Below, in pieces: positions 1 to 10,877 of a stretch of DNA of 64,000 nucleotides. Position 1 is the stretch's first letter. Each line of letters starts with the position of its first letter. Source of the stretch: Rhypophila decipiens (lineage: Eukaryota; Ascomycota; Sordariomycetes; Sordariales; Naviculisporaceae); NCBI GenBank assembly GCA_033297075.1, contig MU858047.1, positions 62,001 through 126,000 of the forward strand, in the 5' to 3' direction. The position numbers and the translations under genes are program-made. The notes beneath the pieces were generated by a model. That model was not told the DNA's origin. It saw nothing but the letters and a program-made list of their open reading frames with translations, and ran no database searches.

Positions 1-1
1 C

Positions 2-730
2 CAGCCAACAGAATCCTCTGCCGCGGCTTCGTGGGCAGGCTGGGCGATATCCTCTTTCACCAACAAACTCTCCGCTGCGGCAGGCGAGATACAGGCTTCA
101 TCTGCTGCCGCGTCTCCAAATGACGCTCCCTCAGGGCAGCCGAGACGCTCTGCTCCCTCTGGAGGTGTACAAACAACATCCTCTGCCTCGACCCTTCACA
201 GACAGGCGCTGAAATCACCTCCCCCGTCTGCACCTTTGTCACGGACCTCCTCATCCGGGACATTTGGCGCAAGCGGCGGCGGGGAGTCATTCTTTGCCGA
301 TCCAGAAGTCGCCGAGGAGGACGTTGATGCCTGGGGAGACATGGATGACGGAGCAGGAGATGATGGATTCTGGGGCGATGATGCAAATGATGAACAACCT
401 GCATCAATGTCATCGTCTACGACATTACCGAAGAAGGAGACAACGACCAAAAAGCCCGCCACCACAACGCCATTTGACGATGGATCAGAGCCGGACTTTG
501 CAGGGTGGTTGGCCGCACAGCAGCAGAAGAAGAGCGGCGCCTCGGGCGGCTTGCCAAAGGGGTTGACAAAGTCGACAGGCGCTGGGGCTAGAAAGGTGTC
601 GGCCACGAGCAGCGCAAGCGCCGCGTCGAAGCCGAAACCTGTGGTCGCGCAGCCTGCTGCAAAGAAAAAGGTGATTGATACGACGCCTAAAGACACAGGC
701 GATGATGATGATGGTTGGGGAGGATGGTAA
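2..730 (+). CDS. SCY1: SCY1-like pseudokinase, C-terminal part (gene runs off the window start)
   Basis: The reading frame is open from base 2 to a TAA at 728-730, giving the last 242 residues of a longer protein. Near its start is a segment reading SWAGWAISSFTNKLS, typical of the region after the HEAT repeats in fungal SCY1/SCYL1 proteins. A long low-complexity Ser/Ala/Pro linker follows, with an acidic Gly-Asp-Trp segment and a final DDDDGWGGW, which fungal Scy1 homologues commonly share. The kinase-like and HEAT domains lie outside the window. Family knowledge: Scy1 proteins are catalytically dead kinases acting in Golgi/endosome traffic and tRNA export. The identification rests on the tail only, so it is good but not certain. 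The gene converges with LST8. Confidence 0.75.
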   Translation, partial: QPTESSAAASWAGWAISSFTNKLSAAAGEIQASSAAASPNDAPSGQPRRSAPSGGVQTTSSASTLHRQALKSPPPSAPLSRTSSSGTFGASGGGESFFADPEVAEEDVDAWGDMDDGAGDDGFWGDDANDEQPASMSSSTTLPKKETTTKKPATTTPFDDGSEPDFAGWLAAQQQKKSGASGGLPKGLTKSTGAGARKVSATSSASAASKPKPVVAQPAAKKKVIDTTPKDTGDDDDGWGGW

Positions 731-2164
731 ACTTCGGTCGCGCTAGGAATGACATGATGGTGGACTATTTACACAGGGATCATGAGAATAAAGTCTAATA
801 ATACCGGTAATTGTAAATGTTGGATTGTTTGCTCTTCTTGTTTTACTTGCACTGCCTGAGCGAGCGACTACTTGAGCGAAATTCAGACTTCATAATTGCA
901 AAGGATGGGGAATGGAAATATATGGTTGATAACGGAACTCGACTACTAATACACATCGTGAATCTGTTTATAAAGGAGATTATAGATATATGACTGTTCA
1001 ATTCGAACGCCAAAAACACTAGTAAATAAATAGATGTATGGCAAACGAATAACTTGGACGGCTTGACTGTGGTCTTGGAGATGCGAATCAGGTTAAATTC
1101 GCGGAACAAGACAGGAATTGCTGGCAATTTTTATCGGCCTGGGTTGACATGCCAAATTTAATAAGATGCGCGGGGTTATGGTTGTTCGACTAGTAGTTAC
1201 CAGGAGTAATAAGGATAATCACCATGGCATGCAAGTTGTAGGTTTAGACAGCCTCATCGGAGTGATTCATGTCCTTGACGGGTAGAATCAGGCCGGCGGC
1301 AGGCTAGGTTGCACATATGTGGCAGAGATTGCATCCATATAAAAGCGAAAGGCAGCCGTGATGTATCTGAGACTTCTGACAAGGAAAACGCCGGGCATTG
1401 CACCTTTGATAGTCAAGCCCAACAAGGGAAACCTCGCTATTCCGTATCTAATAACGCACGTACATAGAAGGGTATAACCTAAAGACGGTGTTTGCTCGTA
1501 AAATCGACAAACACACATACAAAAATGATGATTAGTCAGCCTAATCAGTCAAGTCCGGCCAATGTGTGTTCCGTTTACACGCTCCGGCAGCAAGACCAAA
1601 AAAAGAAAATACAAGAGGCATCAGGAGATAAATCAGTAAGGATGAAAATAATAACGTGATAAAGCTGTTTCATGAAACAGATGTGGAATTGCGCTGATGG
1701 GGAAAGACATCTGGGCAACCCAAACCCGAGGGATCGGCACGCAGTCAGAATTGGCTGTTGGTGCGGGTTACTGCTCCACCCTTCCCTTGGGTGAAACATT
1801 CAGTCCCCAAGCTCTCATAAACGTCCTTATGTCTAACACTATCATCAAAATCTGGTTTCATTCGGTCGCACATAGACATCGCGTTAATTGTGTCCACAGG
1901 ATAGACAGCGATGGGTGAGGAAGTCGCCACCTGGAATGGTTGTTTCTTCGCCGACTGGTCGGCAGTCGGAGTAAAAGGCTGCTATATTTTAAACCCCCAC
2001 TGGAAAGAAGCCAGGTGTTGATTCGTCATCAAGCATCCCATTTTGTGTCTTCAAAGACTAAAGTGGAAGACGCCTGTGTCATCTTCGTTGGATGAGTTTT
2101 CGGGGGATGGCCATGATCGCAGTGATGGTGCGTCTGAGTTGCCTGGGGTATCAGATGAACCCCC
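731..2164. other. Intergenic, convergent 3' ends of SCY1-like gene and LST8
   Basis: 1.4 kb of moderately AT-rich DNA between two genes that end facing each other. It must hold both 3' UTRs. Short open frames on both strands have no recognisable domain, no start context and no splice partner. I see no repeat or RNA gene. Confidence 0.6.
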
Positions 2165-3320
2165 CTAGCGGGCTTCTGAGTAGTCGTTGAGGGCAACGCA
2201 GACACAGCCACGATGGTGGCCGTTGTACTGGCGAATAATCTGCTGGCTATGTAACTCCCACAGTCGCGCATAGTGGTCGCTACAGGCTGTGACCAGGTAC
2301 GCACTATCGGCACTGAATGCACAGTCCCAGACCCATCTTTGGTGGCCGGTGAGAGTAGCTTCAAGGGGGAAAGGCCTTGGTTCCGAATCTGCGCTCGCCG
2401 GCTCCATCTCCTTGACCTCCCAAATTTTGGCCGTATGGTCAGCGCTGCAAGTGGCCAGCTTCTTCACATCGGGCGATAATAGAACGCGTGTGATGTAAGT
2501 AGAATGTGCGGAGAAGTGGGTTAAGGGGACAAGTTGGGTGCTATCGAATGCTGTTATAAGTTGCCAAACGAAGACATGTCCCTGTATGGCGTTAGCGATA
2601 GGTGTGTCAAACGGCGAGCCTTGAAAAGAACAGAATCCGTACGTTATTGTTCCCGGCACAGAGCAGCGTCCCATCGCTGGCGACGGTGACGCTTGCCACA
2701 GGCACGTCTTCCTCGGGGATGAGTTGGTGAGAACAGGTGTTCTGGGTCAAATCCCAGAGCCTAATACTCCCCGCACGATCACAGCTGATGATTTCACCTT
2801 GATTTGGGTGGATGACAACATCGGTTGCCGGAGATCCATGGTTGTAACTCCGTTGTATCGTTCCAGTTCGTGTCTCCCATATCTTGACGGTGCCGTCCTC
2901 AGAGCTTGTGACCATCCATTTGCCATCGCAGTGGAACGCCACGCCGGTCACATTGCCAGTGTGACCTTCAAACACTAGCAGCGGGGCGGGGTTGGTCGAA
3001 CGAATATCGAAAAGCTTCACAGTGTGGTGGCCGGCGGCCGCGAGGTATCGCTTGTCGGGGGAAATGCAGAGTCGGTTGACCTGCGAGTCAGGATGCTGGA
3101 TTGTGCGTGAGCAAATGCCCGAGAGCGCTTCCCAAAACCTATGCGATTCCTAATGTTAGAAGAGTTTCGGTTGGAATTGATGTGAATCGATCGGCGCGTA
3201 CCGTATGGTATGGTCATAGCCCGCTGGGAGGCGCAAGACGGATTAGCAAGAGTCGCAAGATACCCGGCAAACAGTTGGATGGGCACGTATGCGCTTACCA
3301 GTACAAAGAATCACCGACAT
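2165..3320 (-). CDS. LST8: Target of rapamycin complex subunit LST8 (WD40 protein)
   Basis: A 318-aa WD-repeat protein from four exons: 3299-3320, 3202-3223, 2643-3138 and 2165-2581. The spliced N-terminus begins MSVILCTAGYDHTIRFWEAL, a hallmark of Lst8/Pop3/Wat1. WD units with DGTVKIWE, GSIRLWD, GHVFVWQ, HTAKIWE and HYARLWE follow, and the protein ends VCVALNDYSEAR. Length and start match the family (about 315 aa). Introns are 75, 63 and 61 nt with GT-AG ends and CTAAC-type branch sites; exons 1 and 2 are only 22 nt each and are needed to complete the first blade. Known role: constant subunit of TORC1 and TORC2 that binds the TOR kinase domain. It converges with the SCY1-like gene. Confidence 0.95.
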
Positions 3321-4173
3321 TTTGACAATGTACGTCTCAAGATCCCATCTTAAGGAGATAAAAAAACACGACGGCAATGGCAGAATCGTATTTAATTCCA
3401 CTTGACTAAAGTTTAAAATGGAGGAGCCAAGGTTCGGAGGAGGTCTCGAGAAGTCAAGCTGAAGCCCCGAACTACCCTTGAGCTGTGGAACCTTCGGCGG
3501 GAACGCTTGTTTTCCCCACGGTGGAGCAATCCCAGGCACCCTTGCAACTCAGCCTCTCGGCCGTTGACAGGCGGGGCTCATCACGGGGCGACATCAGCTT
3601 GATTATATAAGCACACAGCACCTCTATTCCTACCTGATTGGTTGTGATCCGCACCTTGACCGGATGACGACTTCAATGGCAACACATCTCCACCTGTAAA
3701 AATTACCCAGTTGACTGAGGACCTTTGATCAATCGAAAGATGTCAATACCAACATAGGGGTAATTTTATCCTACGTATATATTTCTGATCAGCGGCTGTG
3801 CCCAGCAGGGCATCCCTTTCCAATGCAAGGGGTTTCCGCCGAACTGCTGATTTGCCTTGGCTCTGCCCAGGTTTTCTCAGCGGCAAACCACTAACGAGCT
3901 GTGAAACCAGTATCAAGGAGTGCAAGGTTCCGATTGACTTTCTTTAGAACATAACCCTGAAGAGAAGCTGATGCCGAGGAAGAGGTGATGAACCGAACGA
4001 ACATGGGATAGATCCCATAGGTCATCAGCGGATAACTCCGTTGCTATGTATATGCTAACGATGCTAACGTGCATAAATGTCATCAACGACATCGTTTTCG
4101 GAAACTCAAAACAACATCGAACGCCAGGCAATACAATAATACATTCGCACTCGTGATATCGCCATCTTGAAAC
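3321..4173. other. Intergenic between LST8 promoter side and GPI-protein 3' end
   Basis: About 850 bp holding the LST8 promoter (minus strand) and the 3' flank of the gene at 4174-5079. Only short, unsupported open frames occur. No clear TATA box or repeat is seen. Confidence 0.5.
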
Positions 4174-5079
4174 TCAAAGAATACCAGCAGTCATCGCCAA
4201 AACACAGGCAGCCAAAACCATTGTCCAGCCAACTGGCGCACTCATCCCGACACCCGTATTCGCAATATCCTTCAGCGTCCTGCTACCCTCCGAGAAGTGG
4301 TCCGCACGCATGCAAATGAACTTGCTCGGGAACGTCTGGGCATCTCTGTCGATGGTGGTATCCGACGTGCGGTTCTCGTTGTCACTGGCGCGTGCAAATC
4401 CCACCGCGAGCATATACACGCTGTTGACCAAGGCATCGTACCTCTTGTCCGGGCTGTCATTCTCGGAAAGGACACTAGTAGACGTTACAAGGTCATCCAG
4501 GCGAGTAACCCGGAATATCCGGTAAGGTTCAAGGACCCCTCGAGAATGCTCGCCATTGAGCGCACCACTGCAGGGACTATCCTCCCATTGATCACGAAGC
4601 ATGGTGGAGTTGAGGCACAACCTTCCATCTTCAGATATGGCGTTCAAGAATTGCAGACATTCGGCTGGGAACACGTTGGAACAGTTGCTTTGGATAGTTG
4701 CGTCTAGCGGAATGCCAGGGTTGCGGAACCGGGTCAATTTCATGCACGCCAGCCAGGTGTCGTCTGACTGGATGGTGCCGTTGTCGGAGATGTATAATTC
4801 GTCTGGGTGCAGGCCAGCGAGCATGCCGCCGCCTCTGGCGGTTTGTTCGTCAGTTTGGAGCCAGACCTTCCAGTTGGCATTTTCGCCTTTGGAAGGGTAC
4901 TCGCTTGTATGGATGTTGGGTAGCACAATCTCGCGGACTGTGGAGGCGTTCGCAGCCGCAATAAACTTGTCGAATCTATCATCGGACGTCGTGTTGGCGA
5001 AGCTGAGCTCCCTAGGGAGAAGATGTTGGTCGGCCAAAGCCAGTGATAGGAGCAATGAAGTTGCTGCAATGAGCGCCAT
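4174..5079 (-). CDS. Hypothetical secreted, probably GPI-anchored protein
   Basis: Intronless 301-aa frame with an ATG start. It opens with a short hydrophobic signal peptide (MALIAATSLLLSLALA, cleavage probably after ALA). The mature part has several N-x-S/T sites, among them NTT, NAS, NGT, NCS, NST and NRT, and about six cysteines. The C-terminus is a hydrophobic tail preceded by a small-residue stretch (NTGVGMSAPVGW), the usual shape of a GPI attachment signal. I recognise no catalytic domain. By inference it is a glycosylated cell-surface protein; its function is unknown. The intact frame with both terminal signals makes it a credible gene, but expression is not shown. Confidence 0.75.
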   Translation of the reverse strand: MALIAATSLLLSLALADQHLLPRELSFANTTSDDRFDKFIAAANASTVREIVLPNIHTSEYPSKGENANWKVWLQTDEQTARGGGMLAGLHPDELYISDNGTIQSDDTWLACMKLTRFRNPGIPLDATIQSNCSNVFPAECLQFLNAISEDGRLCLNSTMLRDQWEDSPCSGALNGEHSRGVLEPYRIFRVTRLDDLVTSTSVLSENDSPDKRYDALVNSVYMLAVGFARASDNENRTSDTTIDRDAQTFPSKFICMRADHFSEGSRTLKDIANTGVGMSAPVGWTMVLAACVLAMTAGIL

Positions 5080-6490
5080 GGTGGTTCGAGTGCGATAGGA
5101 TGGATCTTACTGCGAGCACACACGCTGGAGAGCGAGCATATCGGCACATTCTGTCTTTATCTGTAAGACCATTTGCCATTCCGCGGGCAGCCGCAAAAAG
5201 AACCCAACACTCTACGGATATGAAGTGTGACATCACAAGTGCTGTTGGTTGCTGGTTGTTGCAACGTCTGACCGTATCGAATCCGCTTGCGATCGTCATC
5301 CGAGCTCACACCGAATGAAACATGGCCCAAGAAAACAATCGCCATTTGCTCAGTGCTGGATCAGGGTCAGGACCACTGTGTATATGTATCGAGCTTTCCA
5401 CAGCCCCGGTATTGGATGCATCCGTACTACGCCGCAGAACTTCCCTGGGCAGACGTCAGCGGGTAGGATTGTCAGACGAGCCCATGATCACAAACTTTAT
5501 GTCAATGGTTCGGTCGTATTGTAAGGGGCCCAATTCGGCAGGAGGTAAAATAAGGCTTGGCACATAATCTACATCTGGAACCAGCGACGCCCTCAGAATA
5601 TGGCATGCGGTAAGGGTTGATTGTGCTATTATTTGCTTCCTAATTACTATGAGAGATTGTAATTACCATCATTACTGGACTTAGACCTACCAACTGGCTT
5701 TGAATATATCCTGGCTTAGAGAGCTAAGAGACCCAAGCGGACCTGTAAGATACTAAGATCTATTTCTTACCATACGGGTCAAAGTGTCCTTATGATAGTG
5801 ACTAGGCAGTCTTCAGGCCGGTCCCAAAGCCTTGAATACGCGCATAATCACACAGATTCCCAGCCCATTGCAGAGTCAAAGGAGCACTTCAACACTCCTG
5901 CGATCATCAAAGTAAAGAGGCCATGTATCAGGCACCAGGGCGTTAGGAGGATAGAAAACACCGACAGGACAGGGCTCGCCAGCCAGCCGGCCCGCAGATC
6001 ACCCCGAACCACATCAAGGGTTACACAAAGCTCGACGTCACACAGCACGGACTCGGGAAGCGGTTAACTTCCGCTAATGAGTCGAAAGTATCCTATCGGG
6101 GAAGGTGGAGGCTGGGATGGTTCAAAGTTTTTCCCACACTGCCTGAATCGAGATCCACAAAAGATGATACCCTCTGGACGGACAAAACAATAAAATGAGG
6201 CAATCGTTTTGAGGCGATATGGCAAAGATCTTCATCACGGCGTCTGGTCCCCTGCGCTCTGCCAAAAGAGGAAGAATGGATATGGTAGTTTATAGTAAGG
6301 CTAAGAATGATTGGGAGCGGAGAGTTTTGATTGGTCAGAGTACTCTAATACAATATGATCCTGGGCTAAGCCCCACTTTTCAGCTCTCGGATTTATGCAC
6401 TAGCCTCACTTTCTTGGCACCTCCGGTAACGTTGCAGGAACCCATATCCGAGCAGCTTATCAACCACCAGCGAACGAAGCCAACGACCTC
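5080..6490. other. Intergenic
   Basis: 1.4 kb between two minus-strand genes, containing the promoter of the secreted-protein gene and the 3' flank of the 313-aa protein gene. Plus-strand frames at 5792-6067 and 6219-6839 lack domains; the second is mostly antisense to the neighbouring exon. No repeat was noticed. Confidence 0.5.
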
Positions 6491-7560
6491 TCAAAACTTG
6501 GCGTTACTTGTCCAATCAATCACGCTCGAGAATCCTGTTTCCTTCGCCGATGCAGATGCGACACGCTGGCCAGAGTTCCCGGTTGAAACGTCGAAGCAGT
6601 CCTCAGTCAGATCACCTACACAGAGAGGCAGAAGCTCGCGCGTCGCCATGTTGCAGAACATGCCTTCAGCCAGCGACACAAGGGATGGGCCGCGCGAATT
6701 GCTGCTCTCGCAGAGTCTCACAGCACTGTGGTCGGGGCGGTCGGTGATGACAAGGCGAGTGTCGGCCTGCTTCACGGCTCGCTTCTTGCGCTGGCCTGTG
6801 GGGAGTGCGATCTCCCCAACAGCATCATTGAAGGTGTAGGCCCGGAAACCACGCTCGCCGGTGTATGCACTGATATCGGGGTTCGGGTCTTCGCCAGCTC
6901 CAGTGAAGGCGGGCATGTAGATGAAGATGGTTCCGACAAACTCGTCCATCCAGATGCACTCGCCAGTACTGTGCAGAATATAGTTAGTAAAAGAGCTCCG
7001 ACACTGCTGCAATTTGATGGGCTTACTTCTGATCGTTTTCGCTAACCTGCACCGGACGCGTTAGATGCTGCTTTGCTTCAAGAAGGGTTGGCTGGCTGGA
7101 TATGCCAGTGACTTACCAAGATGCCGCTGTAGTACCAATCCAGGCCCAACGGCTGGGCCCAGGTACCATCCCAGGCGCGCTTCTGACCGTCAGAGAAGGT
7201 GACGCTCACATATGCGAGGCAAACGATCTCGCCATCACCAACTCTGATCTGGACATAGGGGGCTTGCTGAGTGTTTTGCTGGGCGAGGGTGACATCCGAA
7301 TAACTCCCATCGTCAACGCCGACATTGTCAGGGCTGGCAGAGAGGAACTCTCCATTATTGTTGTATATTCGTATACTCTTGAAAGAGCCCTCGGGGCTTG
7401 TCAAGGGTCCATCAGGTCCCCCATCAGGTCCCTCGCTCCCGCTCAGTCCAACAGCAACACGAACAGTTGCAGAAGGACCATCTGGCTGACCGGGAAAGAG
7501 GCCTTCGAGAAAGGCGTAAATGGTGAGCACGCCGGAGGCGAATCCAATAATATCAACCAT
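6491..7560 (-). CDS. Fungal protein of unknown function, 313 aa
   Basis: Three exons: 7117-7560, 7027-7046 and 6491-6968, with GT-AG introns of 70 and 58 nt and branch sites CTAAC and CTAAC. The 20-nt middle exon restores the frame (VSENDQN). The N-terminus has a hydrophobic segment (MVDIIGFASGVLTIYAF) that could be a signal or anchor. Then come a Gly/Pro/Ser spacer, a segment with DGEIVCLAYVSVTFSDG and a C-terminal Cys region with RLCESSNSRGPSLVSLAEG, FCNM, PLC and CFDV. From memory, similar C-terminal Cys patterns recur in an unnamed multi-copy protein family of filamentous fungi; no function is known to me. A TATA-like element lies at 7699-7707. Splicing is well supported by frame; function cannot be assigned. 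Confidence 0.7.
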
Positions 7561-7698
7561 GATGGGCTGTCGGTTATGAATTCTTGGAGAGAAAATGTAT
7601 GGAACTCAAGGTGATGGAGAGATAGTGAGAGGCCTGTGAAAGCTGGCTGCTGAAGTGCTTCTCCTCAGATTGCTTCATGTTGAGGGCTCACCTCACGT

Positions 7699-7707
7699 AT
7701 TTATAAC
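7699..7707 (-). promoter_or_regulatory. TATA-like box of the 313-aa protein gene
   Basis: Read on the minus strand this is GTTATAAAT, about 140 bp before the ATG at 7560. Position and sequence suit a core promoter, leaving a leader of roughly 100 nt. Confidence 0.45.
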
Positions 7708-8731
7708 TTTCACCCAGGACGATGATGCCTGCTGTTGAGGTGTCTCAAGATCGAGCTCACAAAGAGAGATCAACATCAGAGACCGAGTGAGAGAGAAGAG
7801 CAAGGGTCATCGTGATGCCTTCTGGAATGGATTGTGATTTCGCATTGCCTATGACATCACATCTTCTTTTTTGCTTCCTTCTCTACAACTCAGCTCTTGC
7901 CTTGCCCTCGCAGCCTTCGGTGAGAGGCTGCCGAATTATCCGTGAAGACGCGTCTAGACAGGGGTGACAGGGCAAAGGACTGGCAGGATCGTATAACCCG
8001 TGAACTCGGACCGTTTACTTCTTCTGGTGGAGCCTCAGCTGTTACCAATCACAGACTTGAATAACTACAAGGCGGTGTTACACCATGCTGATACTTTAGG
8101 AACTGTGATTCATTGGGCTACACCGGAGGATTGAAGGATTCTCTAGAAGCAAGGCACACGTCTGGTCCTGGGACCAAAGTTGCATGCTGACAGACGGATT
8201 GAGGTTCTAATGTAACCCCTACTCCCAGCTCGCACTTAGCATTACCAACTATTGCCCGATATTTCTGCACAAAAAGGAATTGTTAAGACTAATCTGGAAG
8301 GTGGTTGGCCAAAAGAAGTCGCATAACCCGCTGTCAGAAGCTTATACGGGGATAAGAACTTCGGAACGAGCCAGGCTACGGTGTAACCGTGTAAGAGATC
8401 TGCACAGTCGATACCAACTCCGTTCACGTCGAACGACCGCAGTCCACGGCACAGTCCTCGGCGCTCGCTTTCACAGCCTTGGCTTTGTTCTTTCAAGGCT
8501 TCAAGCTTTCGAGGTCGCTGCCGGTTAACCGTCCATCGTATAGACACTCTCACCGTTAACCGCCATCTTGGAGACCTTCACCGTCAACCTCTCTGGAAGG
8601 ATCGCAGAACGCGACACAAAGCATGAACAATGACGTAGAGCATCACATGGAGTATTCTTCATCGCCGATTCACAAGTCGAAAATACTCGACGAGGTAGAC
8701 ACCGAACGAAAGGGGGCACGAGAAGGCCAAG

Positions 8732-8737
8732 TATAAG
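8732..8737 (+). promoter_or_regulatory. TATA-like box of the small secreted protein gene
   Basis: TATAAG about 150 bp before the ATG at 8888, followed by an AC-rich leader typical of well-expressed fungal secreted-protein genes. Confidence 0.4.
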
Positions 8738-8887
8738 AAGCCTGTGTCAAGAAGATATTCTCAACTCTGCTAATCATCCGCATCATCTATTTAATCTACC
8801 TCAAGAATCATTCAGCAACAAACACCAAATTCACCATTCCTCGCATTCAACTCTACATCAAAAAATCAAATCGCCAAGAAAAGAAAA

Positions 8888-9257
8888 ATGCATTCTGCCA
8901 TCCTCCTCACTATTGCTGCCCTCCTGGGCCAGACCCTCGCCCAAGGTGTACGTGCCGCCGCAGCATACAAACCTTTCCAGCCTTCAAAGTTGAAATCGGA
9001 TTGCTCGAGACTAACACTGCTCTGCATTATAGGTTTGCTCTTCTGTTACTGATACCTGCTTCATCGACGGCAATGATTACCCTTGCGATATTGGTGGCGT
9101 AAGTGCCCCCTACCTATCTATGCCCTCAAGAACAAAATTCTGTCTCCCAAGTTTCAATCGATTGCTGACGGAAACATAGTGTACCGGGGAAAGCAACTGC
9201 TACCGGGAGAATGTTGTCGGAGTCTTCCCGCCGCAGTATAACACCTACTGCGAATAA
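8888..9257 (+). CDS. Small secreted cysteine-rich protein, 67 aa
   Basis: Three exons: 8888-8947, 9033-9098 and 9180-9257, introns of 85 and 81 nt with donors GTACGT and GTAAGT, branch sites CTAAC and CTGAC, acceptors ATAG. All junctions are phase 0. The product starts with a 19-20 aa signal peptide (MHSAILLTIAALLGQTLAQG). The mature part of about 47 aa has six cysteines spaced C-x6-C-x8-C-x4-C-x5-C-x16-C, ending in YNTYCE. This is the size and layout of fungal effector-like or antimicrobial-type secreted peptides, but I recognise no named family and assign no activity. Too short and too fragmented to appear as one open frame, it is supported by signal peptide, splice signals, leader and cysteine pattern together. 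Confidence 0.75.
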
Positions 9258-10877
9258 GTTTAGATATCTAGGGGACCTTACTGAACTGTTATTTGCTTTC
9301 TCAATACTGGTTTAGAGGGCGGGCGGAGGGGCTTGAACGACATCGATATATCAATATTTGGATGGTCCAGAGACTTCAGTTTGTAGTGGTAGCCTTGGAA
9401 GCAAGCAAATTCAATTGTCTACCTACTGATGTGAGGTTGATATTGTTTTGAATACGAGTCCTTGCATGGGTGAATGTCGATGCGCAGGTTCTAGAGTGAT
9501 CCAGAGGGAAAACGCAGTTGTATCCAGTCCTTATATTGTATAGGATACTATTAGCATCAACGAATGTCACAGTGTGGAAGAAGCTGTTTCAGCGGGGCAC
9601 GACCCGTCCCTAAGAGCTCCAGCTCTAACAAATGATAGAAAGCCAAGATAAGCCCACTGTTCACATTACATCCGTCTAATCAGATCTACGAGGAAATCCC
9701 ATTTCCATCGTCCACTCCTTCGACGGATACCGGCAAAGATTGGTGTTTCAAAGCCATGTTATCTTTTGGCCTTGGCCACATGGAGAGTGGAAGAGGACAT
9801 TATCAGGCTGTGAGGTCTGCCATGTGAGCCATTTCTGAGTCACGAATCAGTTAAAGACTGTGCTCTAACAACTTAGCTCAGGGGTCAAGCAGCAGTGGGA
9901 TGTCTATTTAGAGCAAAAATTACAAACCATTTTCCTCGTGCTAGGCGATCTATTGACGTCGTGTCACGTAGTGCCTTGTTTCCGATCTCCGACCTCGGCT
10001 CACGAGGATCTTGACAATGCCACATCTCAGATCGGCTTCTTGTTCCGAATGTTGAGAAATCGTGTGGTTGCGTGATCAGCCACTTCAACAGATTTGTATC
10101 ATGCATGTGTGGCACAGCAATCATATCTATCCTGGCTGGTAGAATGCACAAGTCGTGCTCCCGCTGACTTGTTTCGGCCACGGCGGGACTGTTGCAAACG
10201 GCGCTGTCACGGATCTCACCGCTGGGATTCTGCCCTCCCATCTGCTGTAGTCTACCAAGTATCTTGTGTTTGGCATATCGTGGTTTCGAGGGGCATGGTG
10301 AATATCATGCAAGCACCACGTCAGGGCCGAATTTGGTATTTTATTTCAAGGCAATTCAAAAGCGCGAAAAGCACAGTCAGGGAAGCAACATCATCAAAAG
10401 ATCGAATACTGAAATTGGTACAACTTTGGCCCGAATGTGCAGCTAATCAACAAGGCTAGGTATCAAGAACCAGACCGCATCCCAACACACGCACCGGTAA
10501 CCCAAAAAGGAAAACGAATGTGCTTCTCCGTTCTTTGGTAACAAGACCACCAAACTCCGCGAATGAAAACAGGGAATAATTCTCGTGTGATACCCCAAGC
10601 CAAAGCCCAAAACCCAACGACAAAAGAGCGTGAAATTCGCTAGCTCCGTGTATCAATGAAATAAGCAAGGAAACGCGACCAAGGTCGGTCCCCGATCTCC
10701 AGATGACCCGAGGAGGACAAGTACGAATAGGGTCCACCCCAACGACAACAGCTCCTTCCACCAATCCTCACTTTCCCCATCTCGCTCTTGTGTCGCGTGA
10801 CACTAACGATACCATCTGGCTGTTTTTTGTGGTCCACTCATCGATATCTTGACCCCTACACGATAGATGGCCAGATG
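9258..10877. other. Intergenic, convergent
   Basis: 1.6 kb between the 3' ends of the small secreted protein gene and the 93-aa gene. Short frames on both strands (for example 9885-10241 minus) show no domain and no splice partner. No repeat was noticed. Confidence 0.5.

Larger units (their letters stand above)
7561..8887. other. Divergent intergenic region with two core promoters
   Basis: 1.3 kb between the minus-strand 313-aa gene and the plus-strand small secreted protein. It holds a TATA-like box for each gene (7699-7707 and 8732-8737) and, at 8815-8887, a CA-rich pyrimidine-poor leader just before the plus-strand ATG. No coding gene is seen inside. Confidence 0.55.

Noticed and set aside
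196..696. 166-aa minus-strand frame over the SCY1-like tail
   Set aside because: Mirror of the low-complexity Ser/Ala/Asp tail; no start context or homology.
6219..6839. 206-aa plus-strand frame
   Set aside because: Its second half is antisense to exon 3 of the 313-aa gene and the translation has no domain.
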